A stretch of DNA of 64,000 bases from Microglena sp. YARC (taxonomy: Eukaryota > Chlorophyta > Chlorophyceae > Chlamydomonadales > Chlamydomonadaceae): contig CM039462.1 in NCBI GenBank assembly GCA_022414725.1, positions 51,094,279-51,158,278 of the forward strand. Direction: 5' to 3'. Numbering within the stretch: the first letter of the stretch is position 1; every line of letters starts with the position of its first letter. A program made the translations under genes and the position numbers. This document shows, in pieces, positions 52,733-64,000 of this stretch. The notes beneath the pieces were generated by a model. That model was given only the letters and a program-made list of their open reading frames with translations. It did no database searches and had not been told where the DNA came from.

Positions 52733-54147
52733 GATCCAGCCCAAATGGCTGACCTCAGCTATGGCCCTTGCACAGGGTCATGCAAAAGTAAGGGGGTCCA
52801 GGCTTTTCAAGATATCTGGGATGCTCTTGCTTGGATTAACCTGCTACCATGGTGCTGGACACATTGGCCTAATTGTATTCCATGCATGCCATACTGGGCT
52901 AAAAACAAAGAGACTATGTGATGTGGTAGCCTCCATTGCTTAAGGTTTTGAATTTATGCTGGCTCCATGTTCTGGCCTAGAAGTCCACCTTATGAACCTC
53001 ATGTGATGATCACCAGCACATCCAGCATGGCATGAATTGTTATACCACCAACTGCTTGTTATTTTAGGGCCTGAGCACTGTGATACTAGAGAGTGGCATC
53101 CAAAATTAATGTTGTTGTGAGGTAGCATCACCAGCTAGAATGATGTGTTTGGTGCTCACCACCTCCTTTCCTCCTCCTCTGCCCTGCAATTTCTGAAGCC
53201 ATTTGTTGGTAGTGATGAGCAATTGTAAGCTTGTACCCCCAATGTAGTGCATCATTGGATCACTGTGTAATCCTGGTTTGGCCTCCATAAACTTTGTGAC
53301 TTGGGTATGTTGTCACCAAATGAAAATTCCAGGGATTTCAGCATACTTTGGGCCAACCCATGTGACCCAACTATGACCCAACTTTGACCAACCCTATTTT
53401 GCCAAGCTTAAGGGTACAAGGCAAGTACAGCTGATGGAATGTGCAGTATTGGGGCCAAACTTAAAGGTCAGGAGGGACATCATACGGATTGACCAGCCAT
53501 GAGCTAGTGGGTGGGGCAATAAGGTGGTGGCATCCCACACCTTGGGTCAGCCCTTCAAGAAGGCATATCTCAGGCTAGGGTGGCTGGATGGGAATGATTT
53601 TTGTTGCACGTGGTACCTATGGTTTCAAGGAACACCCAATCAAGTACAGAGTACTTAATCGGTTTCGGACTGGTTTCCAGGCCCAAATTACACTGTTTGA
53701 CCGGTCAAACCCCTAAATAACCGACGGTCAAAAAATAACCGCCTAAAAAAATAAGAATTTCAGGGTGCTTCCCCCTGGCAAAGTTGATGGAAATGATTAA
53801 ATTATATGGATTCAAGAGTCTCAGGCTGAAAGGTACTGGTATGATGCGTGTGCAGCTGATGTGGGCGGATCACAAAAGCGGTGACCGGGTCGGGAGACCC
53901 GGCAACGTCGGACCAGTCCAAAAAGGGGTCCCTTACTTCTGCATGACCCTGTGCATGGAATTCAGTCATGGATTCAGCTTGATGCTCACTGAGTTTCTTA
54001 TACACTAAACTCTAACAGTATTTACTGTCTGGGTTGCCCGCACGCTGGTGCCGAGTTTGGCGTTCAGAAAACATTGACAAGGTACTTGACTACGACGCTG
54101 TCGTATTTTGGGTAAACGACCTCGATTCTGCCTGTATTTCTGGCAGA

Positions 54148-55242
54148 ATGACTACTCCTAATAAAGTCGGATGGATGATTGTTACCACCTGGGAAAGGTG
54201 CAATAGCATATCCCAAACTGCCAAGATGGCTGAAGTCTCCAAGAGGGTGGCCTCCAAATGGATTTCAAGGTATAGGACCACTGGGGATGTGGTGGACAAG
54301 GCCAAGACAGGGAGGCCAGAAGCCATGTCTACATAGGCCATGAAGAGGGCTTACCATCTTTTGTTGGCTGGAGAGCACCCTGGAGCTTTTGGGGTGGCTA
54401 GGCAGATGCAAAGGGAGAAGCTCACCTCCACAATTGTGAGTGCATCCACTGTGATAAGAGGAGCCAGAAAATATGGCAAAGAGATCGGAAAGCCTATCAG
54501 GTGTCTGAGAGGCAAGCCAGCCAAGAGGCTGACTCATGATACCAAGGCTAAGAGGTTGGCATTTTCTCATGAAAGCAAGAGGACCAACTGGTCAAGGGTG
54601 ATGTTCACAGACGGGAAGAAGTTTAACTTCTCCTACCCTGGAGCCAAGGTGAAACCAGTTGAGTGGGTGGTAGAAGGCAGCCATAGGGAGGCTTCTTCAG
54701 TCAACCACCCTCTCACATTTAACCTATATGCAGGCATCACCAAGTTTGGTGTTACCTCAATCCACCAAGTTTCAGGTACCAGCAAATTAAAAACAAGGTA
54801 CAGGAACAAAAAGGGTGAAGTGGCCGAGAACATAACATCAGAGGAGTACATTGATGTGGTGAGGCAGACTTTTCTGCCTGGGGGCAAGAGATTGTTTAGT
54901 ACTCAGGGCCTGGGAACCTGGGTACTCCAGCAAGACAATGACCCTACCCACAAGGTGGCAGCTTCACTAATCAATGACTGGAACAAAGAGCATTCATCAA
55001 GCATTGGTTTGATGCCCAACTGACCCCCAAACAGCCCTGACCTCAACCCCATTGAGAACTTGTGGGGTCTAGTTGCCAGCAAGGTAGATGCCATGGGATG
55101 CAAAAGCTTTGAGGACTTCAAGCAAGCCATCAGAGGGGAGCTCAGTTCTGTGAGAAAGGAGGTGCTGAAGAAATTGGTGGACTCCATGCCCAAAAGGCTG
55201 GGGGCAGTCATTGAGTTGGAGGGTGACAAGACCAAATATTGA
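54148..55242 (+). pseudogene. Transposase pseudogene, unit 4
   Basis: TAG at 54334 and TGA at 55021. It is the first unit with GCAGTC (Ala for Val) near the C-terminus, a change shared by units 5-7. Confidence 0.85.
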
Positions 55243-56656
55243 GATCCAGCCCAAATGGCTGACCTCAGCTATGGCCCTTGCACAGGGTCATGCAAAAGTA
55301 AGGGGGTCCAGGCTTTTCAAGATATCTGGGATGCTCTTGCTTGGATTAACCTGCTACCATGGTGCTGGACACATTGGCCTAATTGTATTCCATGCATGCC
55401 ATACTGGGCTAAAAACAAAGAGACTATGTGATGTGGTAGCCTCCATTGCTTAAGGTTTTGAATTTATGCTGGCTCCATGTTCTGGCCTAGAAGTCCACCT
55501 TATGAACCTCATGTGATGATCACCAGCACATTCAGCATGGCATGAATTGTTATACCACCAACTGCTTGTTATTTTAGGGCCTGAGCACTGTGATACTAGA
55601 GAGTGGCATCCAAAATTAATGTTGTTGTGAGGTAGCATCACCAGCTAGAATGATGTGTTTGGTGCTCACCACCTCCTTTCCTCCTCCTCTGCCCTGCAAT
55701 TTCTGAAGCCATTTGTTGGTAGTGATGAGCAATTGTAAGCTTGTACCCCCAATGTAGTGCATCATTGGATCACTATGTAATCCTGGTTTGGCCTCCATAA
55801 ACTTTGTGACTTGGGTATGTTGTCACCAAATGAAAATTCCAGGGATTTCAGCATACTTTGGGCCAACCCATGTGACCCAACTTTGACCCAACTTTGACCA
55901 ACCCTATTTTGCCAAGCTTAAGGGTACAAGGCAAGTACAGCTGATGGAATGTGCAGTATTGGGGCCAAACTTAAAGGTCAGGAGGGACATCATACGGATT
56001 GACCAGCCATGAGCTAGTGGGTGGGGCAATAAGGTGGTGGCATCCAACACCTTGGGTCACCCCTTCAAGAAGGCATATCTCAGGCTAGGGTGGCTGGATG
56101 GGAATGATTTTTGTTGCACGTGGTACCTATGGTTTCAAGGAACACCCAATCAAGTACAGAGTACTTAATCGGTTTCGGACTGGTTTCCAGGCCCAAATTA
56201 CACTGTTTGACCGGTCAAACCCCTAAATAACCGACGGTCAAAAAATAACCGCCTAAAAAAATAAGAATTTCAGGGTGCTTCCCCCTGGCAAAGTTGATGG
56301 AAATGATTAAATTATATGGATTCAAGAGTCTCAGGCTGAAAGGTACTGGTATGATGCGTGTGCAGCTGATGTGGGCGGATCACAAAAGCGGTGACCGGGT
56401 CGGGAGACCCGGCAACGTCGGACCAGTCCAAAAAGGGGTCCCTTACTTCTGCATGACCCTGTGCATGGAATTCAGTCATGGATTCAGCTTGATGCTCACT
56501 GAGTTATTATACACTAAACTCTAACAGTATTTACTGTCTGGGTTGCCCGCACGCTGGTGCCGAGTTTGGCGTTCAGAAAACATTGACAAGGTACTTGACT
56601 ACGACGCTGTCGTATTTTGGGTAAACGACCTCGATTCTGCCTGTATTTCTGGCAGA

Positions 56657-57751
56657 ATGACTACTCCTAATAAAGTCGGATGGATGATTGTTACCACCTG
56701 GGAAAGGTGCAATAGCATATCCCAAACTGCCAAGATGGCTGAAGTCTCCAAGAGGGTGGCCTCCAAATGGATTTCAAGGTATAGGACCACTGGGGATGTG
56801 GTGGACAAGGCCAAGACAGGGAGGCCAGAAGCCATGTCTACATAGGCCATGAAGAGGGCTTACCATCTTTTGTTGGCTGGAGAGCACCCTGGAGCTTTTG
56901 GGGTGGCTAGGCAGATGCAAAGGGAGAAGCTCACCTCCACAATTGTGAGTGCATCCACTGTGATAAGAGGAGCCAGAAAATATGGCAAAGAGATCGGAAA
57001 GCCTATCAGGTGTCTGAGAGGCAAGCCAGCCAAGAGGCTGACTCATGATACCAAGGCTAAGAGGTTGGCATTTTCTCATGAAAGCAAGAGGACCAACTGG
57101 TCAAGGGTGATGTTCACAGACGGGAAGAAGTTTAACTTCTCCTACCCTGGAGCCAAGGTGAAACCAGTTGAGTGGGTGGTAGAAGGCAGCCATAGGGAGG
57201 CTTCTTCAGTCAACCACCCTCTCACATTTAACCTATATGCAGGCATCACCAAGTTTGGTGTTACCTCAATCCACCAAGTTTCAGGTACCAGCAAATTAAA
57301 AACAAGGTACAGGAACAAAAAGGGTGAAGTGGCCGAGAACATAACATCAGAGGAGTACATTGATGTGGTGAGGCAGACTTTTCTGCCTGGGGGCAAGAGA
57401 TTGTTTAGTACTCAGGGCCTGGGAACCTGGGTACTCCAGCAAGACAATGACCCTACCCACAAGGTGGCAGCTTCACTAATCAATGACTGGAACAAAGAGC
57501 ATTCATCAAGCATTGGTTTGATGCCCAACTGACCCCCAAACAGCCCTGACCTCAACCCCATTGAGAACTTGTGGGGTCTAGTTGCCAGCAAGGTAGATGC
57601 CATGGGATGCAAAAGCTTTGAGGACTTCAAGCAAGCCATCAGAGGGGAGCTCAGTTCTGTGAGAAAGGAGGTGCTGAAGAAATTGGTGGACTCCATGCCC
57701 AAAAGGCTGGGGGCAGTCATTGAGTTGGAGGGTGACAAGACCAAATATTGA
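56657..57751 (+). pseudogene. Transposase pseudogene, unit 5
   Basis: TAG at 56843 and TGA at 57530. It carries the Val-to-Ala change. Upstream of it, near 56058, a GGTCACCCC variant appears that is shared with units 6 and 7. Confidence 0.85.
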
Positions 57752-59167
57752 GATCCAGCCCAAATGGCTGACCTCAGCTATGGCCCTTGCACAGGGTCAT
57801 GCAAAAGTAAGGGGGTCCAGGCTTTTCAAGATATCTGGGATGCTCTTGCTTGGATTAACCTGCTACCATGGTGCTGGACACATTGGCCTAATTGTATTCC
57901 ATGCATGCCATACTGGGCTAAAAACAAAGAGACTATGTGATGTGGTAGCCTCCATTGCTTAAGGTTTTGAATTTATGCTGGCTCCATGTTCTGGCCTAGA
58001 AGTCCACCTTATGAACCTCATGTGATGATCACCAGCACATCCAGCATGGCATGAATTGTTATACCACCAACTGCTTGTTATTTTAGGGCCTGAGCACTGT
58101 GATACTAGAGAGTGGCATCCAAAATTAATGTTGTTGTGAGGTAGCATCACCAGCTAGAATGATGTGTTTGGTGCTCACCACCTCCTTTCCTCCTCCTCTG
58201 CCCTGCAATTTCTGAAGCCATTTGTTGGTAGTGATGAGCAATTGTAAGCTTGTACCCCCAATGTAGTGCATCATTGGATCACACTGTGTAATCCTGGTTT
58301 GGCCTCCATAAACTTTGTGACTTGGGTATGTTGTCACCAAATGAAAATTCCAGGGATTTCAGCATACTTTGGGCCAACCCATGTGACCCAACTATGACCC
58401 AACTTTGACCAACCCTATTTTGCCAAGCTTAAGGGTACAAGGCAAGTACAGCTGATGGAATGTGCAGTATTGGGGCCAAACTTAAAGGTCAGGAGGGACA
58501 TCATACGGATTGACCAGCCATGAGCTAGTGGGTGGGGCAATAAGGTGGTGGCATCCCACACCTTGGGTCACCCCTTCAAGAAGGCATATCTCAGGCTAGG
58601 GTGGCTGGATGGGAATGATTTTTGTTGCACGTGGTACCTATGGTTTCAAGGAACACCCAATCAAGTACAGAGTACTTAATCGGTTTCGGACTGGTTTCCA
58701 GGCCCAAATTACACTGTTTGACCGGTCAAACCCCTAAATAACCGACGGTCAAAAAATAACCGCCTAAAAAAATAAGAATTTCAGGGTGCTTCCCCCTGGC
58801 AAAGTTGATGGAAATGATTAAATTATATGGATTCAAGAGTCTCAGGCTGAAAGGTACTGGTATGATGCGTGTGCAGCTGATGTGGGCGGATCACAAAAGC
58901 GGTGACCGGGTCGGGAGACCCGGCAACGTCGGACCAGTCCAAAAAGGGGTCCCTTACTTCTGCATGACCCTGTGCATGGAATTCAGTCATGGATTCAGCT
59001 TGATGCTCACTGAGTTCTTATACACTAAACTCTAACAGTATTTACTGTCTGGGTTGCCCGCACGCTGGTGCCGAGTTTGGCGTTCAGAAAACATTGACAA
59101 GGTACTTGACTACGACGCTGTCGTATTTTGGGTAAACGACCTCGATTCTGCCTGTATTTCTGGCAGA

Positions 59168-60262
59168 ATGACTACTCCTAATAAAGTCGGATGGATGATT
59201 GTTACCACCTGGGAAAGGTGCAATAGCATATCCCAAACTGCCAAGATGGCTGAAGTCTCCAAGAGGGTGGCCTCCAAATGGATTTCAAGGTATAGGACCA
59301 CTGGGGATGTGGTGGACAAGGCCAAGACAGGGAGGCCAGAAGCCATGTCTACATAGGCCATGAAGAGGGCTTACCATCTTTTGTTGGCTGGAGAGCACCC
59401 TGGAGCTTTTGGGGTGGCTAGGCAGATGCAAAGGGAGAAGCTCACCTCCACAATTGTGAGTGCATCCACTGTGATAAGAGGAGCCAGAAAATATGGCAAA
59501 GAGATCGGAAAGCCTATCAGGTGTCTGAGAGGCAAGCCAGCCAAGAGGCTGACTCATGATACCAAGGCTAAGAGGTTGGCATTTTCTCATGAAAACAAGA
59601 GGACCAACTGGTCAAGGGTGATGTTCACAGACGGGAAGAAGTTTAACTTCTCCTACCCTGGAGCCAAGGTGAAACCAGTTGAGTGGGTGGTAGAAGGCAG
59701 CCATAGGGAGGCTTCTTCAGTCAACCACCCTCTCACATTTAACCTATATGCAGGCATCACCAAGTTTGGTGTTACCTCAATCCACCAAGTTTCAGGTACC
59801 AGCAAATTAAAAACAAGGTACAGGAACAAAAAGGGTGAAGTGGCCGAGAACATAACATCAGAGGAGTACATTGATGTGGTGAGGCAGACTTTTCTGCCTG
59901 GGGGCAAGAGATTGTTTAGTACTCAGGGCCTGGGAACCTGGGTACTCCAGCAAGACAATGACCCTACCCACAAGGTGGCAGCTTCACTAATCAATGACTG
60001 GAACAAAGAGCATTCATCAAGCATTGGTTTGATGCCCAACTGACCCCCAAACAGCCCTGACCTCAACCCCATTGAGAACTTGTGGGGTCTAGTTGCCAGC
60101 AAGGTAGATGCCATGGGATGCAAAAGCTTTGAGGACTTCAAGCAAGCCATCAGAGGGGAGCTCAGTTCTGTGAGAAAGGAGGTGCTGAAGAAATTGGTGG
60201 ACTCCATGCCCAAAAGGCTGGGGGCAGTCATTGAGTTGGAGGGTGACAAGACCAAATATTGA
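59168..60262 (+). pseudogene. Transposase pseudogene, unit 6
   Basis: TAG at 59354 and TGA at 60041. It has AAAACAAG (Asn) as in unit 1 at the position where units 2-5 have AAAGCAAG (Ser). Confidence 0.85.
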
Positions 60263-61676
60263 GATCCAGCCCAAATGGCTGACCTCAGCTATGGCCCTTG
60301 CACAGGGTCATGCAAAAGTAAGGGGGTCCAGGCTTTTCAAGATATCTGGGATGCTCTTGCTTGGATTAACCTGCTACCATGGTGCTGGACACATTGGCCT
60401 AATTGTATTCCATGCATGCCATACTGGGCTAAAAACAAAGAGACTATGTGATGTGGTAGCCTCCATTGCTTAAGGTTTTGAATTTATGCTGGCTCCATGT
60501 TCTGGCCTAGAAGTCCACCTTATGAACCTCATGTGATGATCACCAGCACATCCAGCATGGCATGAATTGTTATACCACCAACTGCTTGTTATTTTAGGGC
60601 CTGAGCACTGTGATACTAGAGAGTGGCATCCAAAATTAATGTTGTTGTGAGGTAGCATCACCAGCTAGAATGATGTGTTTGGTGCTCACCACCTCCTTTC
60701 CTCCTCCTCTGCCCTGCAATTTCTGAAGCCATTTGTTGGTAGTGATGAGCAATTGTAAGCTTGTACCCCCAATGTAGTGCATCATTGGATCACTGTGTAA
60801 TCCTGGTTTGGCCTCCATAAACTTTGTGACTTGGGTATGTTGTCACCAAATGAAAATTCCAGGGATTTCAGCATACTTTGGGCCAACCCATGTGACCCAA
60901 CTATGACCCAACTTTGACCAACCCTATTTTGCCAAGCTTAAGGGTACAAGTCAAGTACAGCTGATGGAATGTGCAGTATTGGGGCCAAACTTAAAGGTCA
61001 GGAGGGACATCATACGGATTGACCAGCCATGAGCTAGTGGGTGGGGCAATAAGGTGGTGGCATCCCACACCTTGGGTCACCCCTTCAAGAAGGCATATCT
61101 CAGGCTAGGGTGGCTGGATGGGAATGATTTTTGTTGCACGTGGTACCTATGGTTTCAAGGAACACCCAATCAAGTACAGAGTACTTAATCGGTTTCGGAC
61201 TGGTTTCCAGGCCCAAATTACACTGTTTGACCGGTCAAACCCCTAAATAACCGACGGTCAAAAAATAACCGCCTAAAAAAATAAGAATTTCAGGGTGCTT
61301 CCCCCTGGCAAAGTTGATGGAAATGATTAAATTATATGGATTCAAGAGTCTCAGGCTGAAAGGTACTGGTATGATGCGTGTGCAGCTGATGTGGGCGGAT
61401 CACAAAAGCGGTGACCGAGTCGTGAGACCCGGCAACGTCGGACCAGTCCAAAAAGGGGTCCCTTACTTCTGCATGACCCTGTGCATGGAATTCAGTCATG
61501 GATTCAGCTTGATGCTCACTGAGTTCTTATACACTAAACTCTAACAGTATTTGCTGTCTGGGTTGCCCGCACACTGGTGCCGAGTTTGGCGTTCAGAAAA
61601 CATTGACAAGGTACTTGACTACGACGCTGTCGTATTTTGGGTAAACGACCTCGATTCTGCCTGTATTTCTGGCAGA

Positions 61677-62770
61677 ATGACTACTCCTAATAAAGTCGGA
61701 TGGATGATTGTTACCACCTGGGAAAGGTGCAATAGCATATCCCAAACTGCCAAGATGGCTGAAGTCTCCAAGAGGGTGGCCTCCAAATGGATTTCAAGGT
61801 ATAGGACCACTGGGAATGTGGTGGACAAGGCCAAGACAGGGAGGCCAGAAGCCATGTCTACATAGGCCATGAAGAGGGCTTACCATCTTTTGTTGGCTGG
61901 AGAGCACCCTGGAGCTTTTGGGGTGGCTAGGCAGATGCAAAGGGAGAAGCTCACCTCCACAATTGTGAGTGCATCCACTGTGATAAGAGGAGCCAGAAAA
62001 TATGGCAAAGAGATCGGAAAGCCTATCAGGTGTCTGAGAGGCAAGCCAGCCAAGAGGCTGACTCATGATACCAAGGCTAAGAGGTTGGCATTTTCTCATG
62101 AAACAAGAGGACCAACTGGTCAAGGGTGATGTTCACAGACGGGAAGAAGTTTAACTTCTCCTACCCTGGAGCCAAGGTGAAACCAGTTGAGTGGGTGGTA
62201 GAAGGCAGCCATAGGGAGGCTTCTTCAGTCAACCACCCTCTCACATTTAACCTATATGCAGGCATCACCAAGTTTGGTGTTACCTCAATCCACCAAGTTT
62301 CAGGTACCAGCAAATTAAAAACAAGGTACAGGAACAAAAAGGGTGAAGTGGCCGAGAACATAACATCAGAGGAGTACATTGATGTGGTGAGGCAGACTTT
62401 TCTGCCTGGGGGCAAGAGATTGTTTAGTACTCAGGGCCTGGGAACCTGGGTACTCCAGCAAGACAATGACCCTACCCACAAGGTGGCAGCTTCACTAATC
62501 AATGACTGGAACAAAGAGCATTCATCAAGCATTGGTTTGATGCCCAACTGACCCCCAAACAGCCCTGACCTCAACCCCATTGAGAACTTGTGGGGTCTAG
62601 TTGCCAGCAAGGTAGATGCCATGGGATGCAAAAGCTTTGAGGACTTCAAGCAAGCCATCAGAGGGGAGCTCAGTTCTGTGAGAAAGGAGGTGCTGAAGAA
62701 ATTGGTGGACTCCATGCCCAAAAGGCTGGGGGCAGTCATTGAGTTGGAGGGTGACAAGACCAAATATTGA
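61677..62770 (+). pseudogene. Transposase pseudogene, unit 7
   Basis: TAG at 61863, TGA at 62549 and a one-base deletion near 62101 (CATGAAACAAGAGG), which breaks the frame before the first catalytic Asp. The upstream hairpin loop in this unit is GTGA instead of GGGA, as in the partial eighth unit. Confidence 0.85.
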
Positions 62771-64000
62771 GATCCAGCCCAAATGGCTGACCTCAGCTAT
62801 GGCCCTTGCACAGGGTCATGCAAAAGTAAGGGGGTCCAGGCTTTTCAAGATATCTGGGATGCTCTTGCTTGGATTAACCTGCTACCATGGTGCTGGACAC
62901 ATTGGCCTAATTGTATTCCATGCATGCCATACTGGGCTAAAAACAAAGAGACTATGTGATGTGGTAGCCTCCATTGCTTAAGGTTTTGAATTTATGCTGG
63001 CTCCATGTTCTGGCCTAGAAGTCCACCTTATGAACCTCATGTGATGATCACCAGCACATCCAGCATGGCATGAATTGTTATACCACCAACTGCTTGTTAT
63101 TTTAGGGCCTGAGCACTGTGATACTAGAGAGTGGCATCCAAAATTAATGTTGTTGTGAGGTAGCATCACCAGCTAGAATGATGTGTTTGGTGCTCACCAC
63201 CTCCTTTCCTCCTCCTCTGCCCTGCAATTTCTGAAGCCATTTGTTGGTAGTGATGAGCAATTGTAAGCTTGTACCCCCAATGTAGTGCATCATTGGATCA
63301 CTGTGTAATCCTGGTTTGGCCTCCATAAACTTTGTGACTTGGGTATGTTGTCACCAAATGAAAATTCCAGGGATTTCAGCATACTTTGGGCCAACCCATG
63401 TGACCCAACTATGACCCAACTTTGACCAACCCTATTTTGCCAAGCTTAAGGGTACAAGGCAAGTACAGCTGATGGAATGTGCAGTATTGGGGCCAAACTT
63501 AAAGGTCAGGAGGGACATCATACGGATTGACCAGCCATGAGCTAGTGGGTGGGGCAATAAGGTGGTGGCATCCCACACCTTGGGTCAGCCCTTCAAGAAG
63601 GCATATCTCAGGCTAGGGTGGCTGGATGGGAATGATTTTTGTTGCACGTGGTACCTATGGTTTCAAGGAACACCCAATCAAGTACAGAGTACTTAATCGG
63701 TTTCGGACTGGTTTCCAGACCCAAATTACACTGTTTGACCGGTCAAACCCCTAAATAACCGACGGTCAAAAAATAACCGCCTAAAAAAATAAGAATTTCA
63801 GGGTGCTTCCCCCTGGCAAAGTTGATGGAAATGATTAAATTATATGGATTCAAGAGTCTCAGGCTGAAAGGTACTGGCATGATGCGTGTGCAGCTGATGT
63901 GGGCGGATCACAAAAGCGGTGACCGGGTCGTGAGACCCGGCATCGTCGGACCAGTCCAAAAAGGGGTCCCTTACTTCTGCATGACCCTGTGCATGGAATT

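Larger units (their letters stand above)
45241..64000 (+). repeat. Transposon-derived macrosatellite: 2.51-kb unit, about 7.5 copies
   Basis: Head-to-tail units start at 45242, 47750, 50262, 52774, 55284, 57793, 60304 and 62812 (the last one is cut by the window end). Units differ by scattered substitutions and few indels. Each holds a non-coding segment of about 1.18 kb flanked by facing copies of GGGTCATGCAAAAGTAAGGG-like sequence, then a transposase pseudogene. The non-coding part carries the perfect palindrome GTTTGACCGGTCAAAC (unit 1: 46163-46178) and the hairpin CCGGGTC-GGGA-GACCCGG. Short ORFs repeated in every unit on both strands are by-products of the repetition. The array continues beyond the window. 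Confidence 0.95.

Noticed and set aside
45408..63326. Short ORFs recurring on both strands of every array unit (for example 76, 80, 83, 84, 101 and 110 codons)
   Set aside because: They recur because the DNA is repeated. Most are antisense to the transposase or cross the TIRs, and none has a recognisable domain.

Overview
The window looks like a chromosome of a eukaryote, probably an alga, carrying a decayed fragment of a large nucleocytoplasmic DNA virus and a very young transposon-derived tandem array. Three things point to a eukaryotic host: exon-like pieces with GT/AG splice signals at 1266-3638, a single-exon triose-phosphate/sugar-phosphate transporter-type gene at 42688-43803, and several families of retrotransposons. 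The host lineage cannot be fixed from sequence alone.

Layout. 1-3640: host DNA with a secretory signal-peptide exon and a TIG/IPT-domain exon on the + strand. 3725-37817: AT-rich, gene-dense viral DNA, roughly 25 kb once later insertions are removed. Recognisable genes, from left to right: a D6/D11-type helicase C-terminus, a zinc metallopeptidase, a GH65-like glycosidase, a PhyH-type dioxygenase, a UvrD-like helicase, a bleomycin-hydrolase-like cysteine protease, a PAP2 phosphatase, a dUTPase with an extra N-terminal domain, two GT-B glycosyltransferases, a secreted CAP protein, the ribonucleotide reductase small subunit, a thioredoxin-like protein, a YABBY/HMG-like DNA-binding protein, and a three-domain mRNA capping enzyme. 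There are also several unknown proteins. The capping enzyme, D11-like helicase, RNR, dUTPase and YABBY-like set is typical of Nucleocytoviricota, and I favour an Imitervirales/phycodnavirus-like source. Most long genes carry several stops or frameshifts, but some short ones, the dioxygenase and the CAP gene are still open.

The viral block was later invaded. A 5'-truncated LINE (9516-10471) sits between two divergent viral genes. A Copia gag-pol fragment without LTRs (25252-33605) joins two viral genes, and it carries a nearly complete 4.8-kb LINE (26051-30855) flanked by the 6-bp duplication GTTAAT. To the right, 37830-40100 is an old LINE remnant holding a 267-bp MITE-like insertion. It is followed by sparse host DNA, the transporter gene, and another LINE remnant on the minus strand.

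45241-64000 is a head-to-tail array of about 7.5 copies of a 2.51-kb unit that runs off the window. Each unit contains a dead Tc1/mariner-type transposase and two facing copies of a terminal-inverted-repeat-like sequence. The left edge of the array coincides with one of these repeats, next to a TA dinucleotide. All seven full copies share one TGA in the transposase. Copies 2-7 share a further TAG that copy 1 lacks, so the array amplified from an already dead element.
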